Made by a program: the position numbers and the translations under genes
Assembly (NCBI RefSeq): GCF_004331955.1
Contig: NZ_CP036532.1
Span: 3,373,501-3,437,500 of the forward strand
Origin: Roseitalea porphyridii
GTDB taxonomy: Bacteria; Pseudomonadota; Alphaproteobacteria; Rhizobiales; Rhizobiaceae
Length of the DNA stretch: 64,000 nucleotides
Direction: 5' to 3'
Shown: positions 58,203-64,000 of the stretch, piece after piece
Numbering within the stretch: the stretch's first letter is position 1
Layout: every line of letters begins with the position of its first letter
Notes under the pieces: model-generated
The model's input: the letters and a program-made list of their open reading frames with translations, nothing else
Databases searched by the model: none
What the model was told of the DNA's origin: nothing

Positions 58203-58257
58203 ATCCCTGTGCTTGCCTGCAACCGCACGCGTTGCGGTTGCAGGCAAGCACAGGGAT
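58203..58257. repeat. Perfect 25-bp hairpin
   Basis: 58203-58227 and 58233-58257 are exact inverted copies (ATCCCTGTGCTTGCCTGCAA onwards) with a 5-base loop. It lies 24 bases before the broken GIY-YIG gene. Perfect pairing over 25 bp suggests recent origin or mobilisation. Confidence 0.88.
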
Positions 58258-58280
58258 CCATTCCTGAGACCGTTGCGGGC

Positions 58281-58364
58281 ATGCGCAAGGGCTACGTTTA
58301 CATGCTTGCATCGAAAAAGGGCGGCACGCTCTATGTGGGCGTGACATCAAACCTTGCTCGGTCT
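58281..58364 (+). pseudogene. GIY-YIG nuclease fragment, 3' part lost
   Basis: The ATG starts MRKGYVYMLASKKGGTLYVGVTSNLAR, the N-terminal third of the small GIY-YIG endonuclease family (YVY...LYVGVT). After NLAR (about 58357) similarity stops and AT-rich foreign DNA begins. The rest of the gene is not found at the far side of the insert, so it is truncated. Whole members are about 90-100 residues. Confidence 0.8.
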
Positions 58365-59624
58365 GCTGAGCGGGTCACGATTGTTCGTCTGCTTCGTAAA
58401 GTATTCGATATCGCCAATTGCCGTCTCTATGTCACTGGCGGTCGGTGCATTTGGTCTCTCTGCAACAATAAGCACAGGCCACTTTCCTGGATGAACCGCC
58501 TCACTCTTTTGTCTTTCATAGTAACTGCGACCAAGCCGAAACCCGCCCCAAGGAATAGTGAAAACCGGCAGCGCATTTGAAAAACCTGACGCAACCATCT
58601 GACCAATCAGAACCGCCAAACTCGCTACCAAGACACCACTCGAAATGGTGGCGTCAATCCCGCGGCCGCTCGACTGATCGAAAAACGGCCTGCGAAGGTC
58701 GCTGTAGGCCCGGACTTGCCATCCAATCTCTTCGAGGACATCGGAGTCGGCTCTCGAAAAACAGCGCCAAATAGATTCCCTAAATGGTTTCATCATTTCT
58801 TTTCGATCAAGCAGCGAATCAATACTATTGATTTTATTGCGCTCTGAAAGAAATTGAATAAGCTCAACCAAGACGTCTAATCCTTCATTCCCTTCCTGCC
58901 CTGAATGTAAAATAGATCCATCTATGCTTGAAACAAATTGAAATGAGTTTGCATGTGTTCCGTGACCTAAATGTATTTCACAATTGAAATTATCCTTAAC
59001 ATTCCTATGCTCAAATGAAAGTCGGATCATCTGATAAATAATACTTGATTCTTCGCGTCGATCGAAATCTCCTATGTTTTCATTTATATTAGTATAAAAA
59101 CGACGAATTGAATCATCGCTAATATCATTCTTGTCCATTTGAAGAAAAAACCTTCTATGTCTATCAAGCACAATATCAGGAATCAATGAATTTCCCGACT
59201 TGTGTTGATTCAGCAGAAATCGAGCTTTGTTGTAATGCTGCGAATCTTCGGCCTTCAAAAATTCATCGAGAGCTATCTTTGCGTGGCTATCATGTTCATG
59301 AATCACCAGAGAACCGTCTGAAACAAGAGAGTCGAACCGACGTGAAATGTAACGATCGAGTTTACTGTCACCCAGCGTGTAAAATTTTCTGTCGTCACCA
59401 ACAAAATTTCCGAGGCGTCCTCCTATCCGAAATACGCCGAGCTTAAAGAGCTCGATTACTTCCTCCTCGGAGAAAGGAAACCTCCTTTTTTCGTGTGCCT
59501 CACGGAGGTGATCACCCGACGGGAGCCAGGTATCGACCCTGTCGGCCAGCAAGAGAGCCGGCAGGAAGGCGCCCCACCCGTCACTGCCAAATTCGCGCAT
59601 CTGAACATAGCAGTTTTTATTCAT
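58347..59624 (-). CDS. AT-rich hypothetical protein, 425 residues, probably acquired
   Basis: The product is not recognised. Base composition is far more AT-rich than all neighbours, with codons such as ATA, AAT, TTT and AGA used freely. The N-terminal part has MREFGSDGWGAFLPALLLAD and a charged EEEVIELFKLGVFRIGGR; the middle (about 120-300) is polar and acidic; one hydrophobic segment lies at about 325-349. The last three to five residues and the stop are read from the GIY-YIG remnant, so the natural C-terminus may be lost. No partner gene is present. It could be a lone defence or cargo gene, but that is speculation. Confidence 0.7.
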   Translation of the reverse strand: MNKNCYVQMREFGSDGWGAFLPALLLADRVDTWLPSGDHLREAHEKRRFPFSEEEVIELFKLGVFRIGGRLGNFVGDDRKFYTLGDSKLDRYISRRFDSLVSDGSLVIHEHDSHAKIALDEFLKAEDSQHYNKARFLLNQHKSGNSLIPDIVLDRHRRFFLQMDKNDISDDSIRRFYTNINENIGDFDRREESSIIYQMIRLSFEHRNVKDNFNCEIHLGHGTHANSFQFVSSIDGSILHSGQEGNEGLDVLVELIQFLSERNKINSIDSLLDRKEMMKPFRESIWRCFSRADSDVLEEIGWQVRAYSDLRRPFFDQSSGRGIDATISSGVLVASLAVLIGQMVASGFSNALPVFTIPWGGFRLGRSYYERQKSEAVHPGKWPVLIVAERPNAPTASDIETAIGDIEYFTKQTNNRDPLSRPSKV

Positions 59625-59847
59625 CTGAGATCAAGAGCGTTGAGCTTACTGATCAGACCGTGGAACGATAAAGAATCTGTCTTACTTGTAGCGATTCAAT
59701 TGAAGGATCCAGACAGAATGGTACCGCATCTGATGTCGGCAAAACCAATCGCTGCGATGGCCTTGAACAAATATATATATGGGATCGGTGAACAAGTCGA
59801 TTCATTTCAAGAAACTCTTGAATCAAGCGGATAAGAACGCCTTCTCC
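59625..59847. other. AT-rich flank of the acquired gene
   Basis: The 223 bases between the acquired gene's start and the acnA terminator remain AT-rich. An open plus-strand frame covers part of it (ending near 59834) but gives no recognised product. On the minus strand this would be the promoter region of the 425-residue gene; no strong ribosome binding site was seen before its ATG. Confidence 0.45.
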
Positions 59848-59877
59848 AAAAAACCCGGCGATGACGCCGGGTTTTTT
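59848..59877. terminator. Bidirectional terminator after acnA
   Basis: A6-CCCGGCG-ATGA-CGCCGGG-T6: a perfect 7-bp GC stem extended by A/T pairs, with T-runs on both strands. It ends acnA (minus strand) and also bounds the acquired region. Confidence 0.92.
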
Positions 59878-59912
59878 GAGAATCTCGGTAAACGGTAAGT
59901 CTGCGACTATTG

Positions 59913-62603
<2,691 letters not shown>

Positions 62604-62825
62604 GATATCGGACCTCCGGTTGGCCCGGCGCTCTGGGCCGGGCGCCGCCCCTTCCCGATCGGGCGGACGGAATCATTGGCGATTGCGCATTGCAGCAATC
62701 GCGGCTTGCGCGCCTGCAATAGATTTAAATGGGCGCTGTTTCCAGACCAACCAAGGTCAAATCGTCACCGCGATTGCGCCCGCCGCCCCATTCGTGCCAT
62801 GGGCCTGCCGACAAAGGGGATGACC

Positions 62826-63440
62826 ATGCAGCTTGTCGCCGACGGTCTGGCCGCCCGGCGCGGCAGCGAACTGGTGTTCGAGAACATCGGCTTCCGGCTC
62901 GGCTCGGGCCAGGCGATGGCCGTGACCGGCCCGAACGGGGCCGGCAAGTCGACCCTGCTGCGGGTCCTGGCGGGCTTCCTCAGGCCGCATGCGGGCCACG
63001 CCCGGATCGAGGGGATCGGCGACGGGCCGGCCGAGATCGCCGCCCATTGCCATTTCCTGTCGCCGCTCAACGCGATGAAACCGGCGCTGACCGTGCGCGA
63101 GAACCTCGCCTTCTGGCGCGGCTTCGGCGACACGCCGTCGCTGACGCCCGAACAGGCGCTCGAAAAAGTCGGCCTCGACCATGTGATCGACGTGCCCTTC
63201 TCCGATCTTTCGACCGGCCAGCGCCGCCGCGTCGCCATCGCCCGGCTGTTCGTGACGAAAAAGCCGGTCTGGCTGCTCGACGAGCCGACATCGGGCCTGG
63301 ACGCGCGCGCCGAGACGGCCTTCGCCGGCCTGATCGCAGAGCATATCGCCGAAGGCGGCATCGCCATCGCCGCCACCCATCTGCCCATCGACGTGCCCGG
63401 CATGAAGCGGCTGCGCTTCACCGACGGAGCCGACACATGA
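62826..63440 (+). CDS. ccmA: Heme exporter ATP-binding protein CcmA
   Basis: The 204-residue ABC ATPase powers heme delivery for cytochrome c maturation with CcmB and CcmC. It has Walker A GPNGAGKST, signature LSTGQRRRVAIARL, Walker B WLLDEPTSGLD and H-loop ATHLP. The ATG at 62826 has AAGGGG at proper spacing; another ATG two codons upstream abuts that site. Its stop overlaps the ccmB start (ATGA). Confidence 0.95.
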   Translation: MQLVADGLAARRGSELVFENIGFRLGSGQAMAVTGPNGAGKSTLLRVLAGFLRPHAGHARIEGIGDGPAEIAAHCHFLSPLNAMKPALTVRENLAFWRGFGDTPSLTPEQALEKVGLDHVIDVPFSDLSTGQRRRVAIARLFVTKKPVWLLDEPTSGLDARAETAFAGLIAEHIAEGGIAIAATHLPIDVPGMKRLRFTDGADT

Positions 63441-64000
63441 TCGCGCTGATCGTCCGGGATGTGCGGCTCGGCGTCCGCGCAGGGGGCGGCGCGCTGATCG
63501 GCATCCTGTTCTATCTCGCCGTGGTCACGGTCGCCCCGTTCGCCATGGGGCCGGATCTGAACCTTCTGGCGCGCATCGGCCCGGCGATCCTGTGGACCGG
63601 CGCCCTGCTCGCCTCGCTTCTGGGTCTCGAACGCCTGTTCCGCATCGACCATGAGGACGGTTCGCTCGATCTTCTCGTCATCGCCCGGCACGAGACGCCG
63701 CTGGCGCTGACCGTCTTCGCCAAATGCGTCGCCCACTGGCTGGTGACCGGCCTGCCGCTGGTGCTGGTCACGCCGCTGCTCGGCCTGCTCCTGAACATGA
63801 GCGCCGCGGCGATCGGCGCCACCGCGCTGACGCTCGCCATCGGCACGCCGGCGATCACCTTCATCGGCGCGGCCGGCGCGGCGATCGCCGTGTCGCTGCC
63901 GCGCGGCGGACTGCTCGTCTCGGTGATCGTGCTGCCGTTCACGATTCCGGTGCTGATCTTCGGCGTGATGGCGACGCTCGGCGCGGTCGAACCGTTCGCG
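63437..64000 (+). CDS. ccmB: Heme exporter protein CcmB (3' truncated by window edge)
   Basis: The visible 188 residues hold the first five or so helices of CcmB (ALIVRDVRLGVRAGGGALIGILFYLAVVTVAPFAMGPD, EDGSLDLLVIARHETPLALTVFAKCVAHWL). The start overlaps the ccmA stop. The family is about 220 residues, so 30-35 are missing past the window end. Confidence 0.95.
   Translation, partial: MIALIVRDVRLGVRAGGGALIGILFYLAVVTVAPFAMGPDLNLLARIGPAILWTGALLASLLGLERLFRIDHEDGSLDLLVIARHETPLALTVFAKCVAHWLVTGLPLVLVTPLLGLLLNMSAAAIGATALTLAIGTPAITFIGAAGAAIAVSLPRGGLLVSVIVLPFTIPVLIFGVMATLGAVEPFA

Noticed and set aside
59493-59834. Plus-strand open frame over the start of the acquired gene
   Set aside because: Its first part is antisense to the 425-codon gene and the rest shows no recognised product; AT-rich non-coding flank is the simpler reading.

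Overview
The window is GC-rich (about two thirds G+C by eye), densely coded chromosomal DNA from an alphaproteobacterium, most likely of the Hyphomicrobiales (Rhizobiales). Supporting signs are the order rsfS-rlmH-envC-ctpA-deacetylase-rppH, an F1-only atpHAGDC operon with no F0 genes, priA next to a transaldolase-family gene, ialB-rlmN, acnA divergent from ccmAB, DUF2794 and DUF1223 genes, and several families of intergenic palindromes of the kind common in this order. bchE and bchJ (bacteriochlorophyll synthesis) and a sulfolipid (sqd) cluster point to a purple, anoxygenic phototroph. No tRNA, rRNA, CRISPR array, complete insertion sequence or prophage was seen.

Layout. 1-6.6 kb (+): ribosome silencing and methylation (rsfS, rlmH), envelope genes (envC, ctpA, a YibQ-like deacetylase), rppH and an acetyltransferase. 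6.6-11.8 kb (-): atpHAGDC, with a 62-codon membrane-protein gene between atpD and atpC. 12-16.1 kb (-): two membrane proteins and priA; the 3' end of priA is duplicated 478 bp downstream around a non-coding, hairpin-rich stretch. 16.1-21.5 kb: transaldolase, nuclease-like, acyltransferase, exported MsrA, phosphatase and hydrolase genes. 21.5-27 kb (-): sdhCDA, an OpgB-like phosphoglycerol transferase, then sdhB with an apparent promoter of its own. 27-34.9 kb: lipoprotein, ECF sigma factor, ialB, rlmN, TraB/GumN protein, xerC and rimM-trmD-rplS.

35-41 kb: an amino-acid ABC transporter without an adjacent ATPase; bchE-bchJ behind an FnrL/FixK-type box; leuC. 41-51 kb: a GGDEF protein, AEC transporter, DUF1232 protein, phhB, LMW phosphatase, thpR, the tesA/ybbA/ybbP set, a Bax-inhibitor-1 homologue and an acetyltransferase. 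51-57 kb: DUF2794, DUF1223, sqdB, a small coiled-coil protein, sqdD, an epimerase (possibly SqdC) and a dienelactone hydrolase. 57.1-59.9 kb is the clear accessory pocket: 1.2 kb of palindromic repeats, a GIY-YIG gene broken after its first third, and an AT-rich 425-codon gene of unknown function. The window ends with acnA (-) and the cytochrome c maturation genes ccmA and the start of ccmB (+).

Together the genes cover energy metabolism (ATP synthase F1, succinate dehydrogenase, aconitase, cytochrome c maturation), photosynthetic membrane building (BchE/BchJ, sulfoquinovosyl lipid) and housekeeping. The best candidates for something new are the atp-embedded small membrane protein, the priA-end duplication with its structured insert, the lone AT-rich gene in the GIY-YIG remnant, and the split sdh operon.
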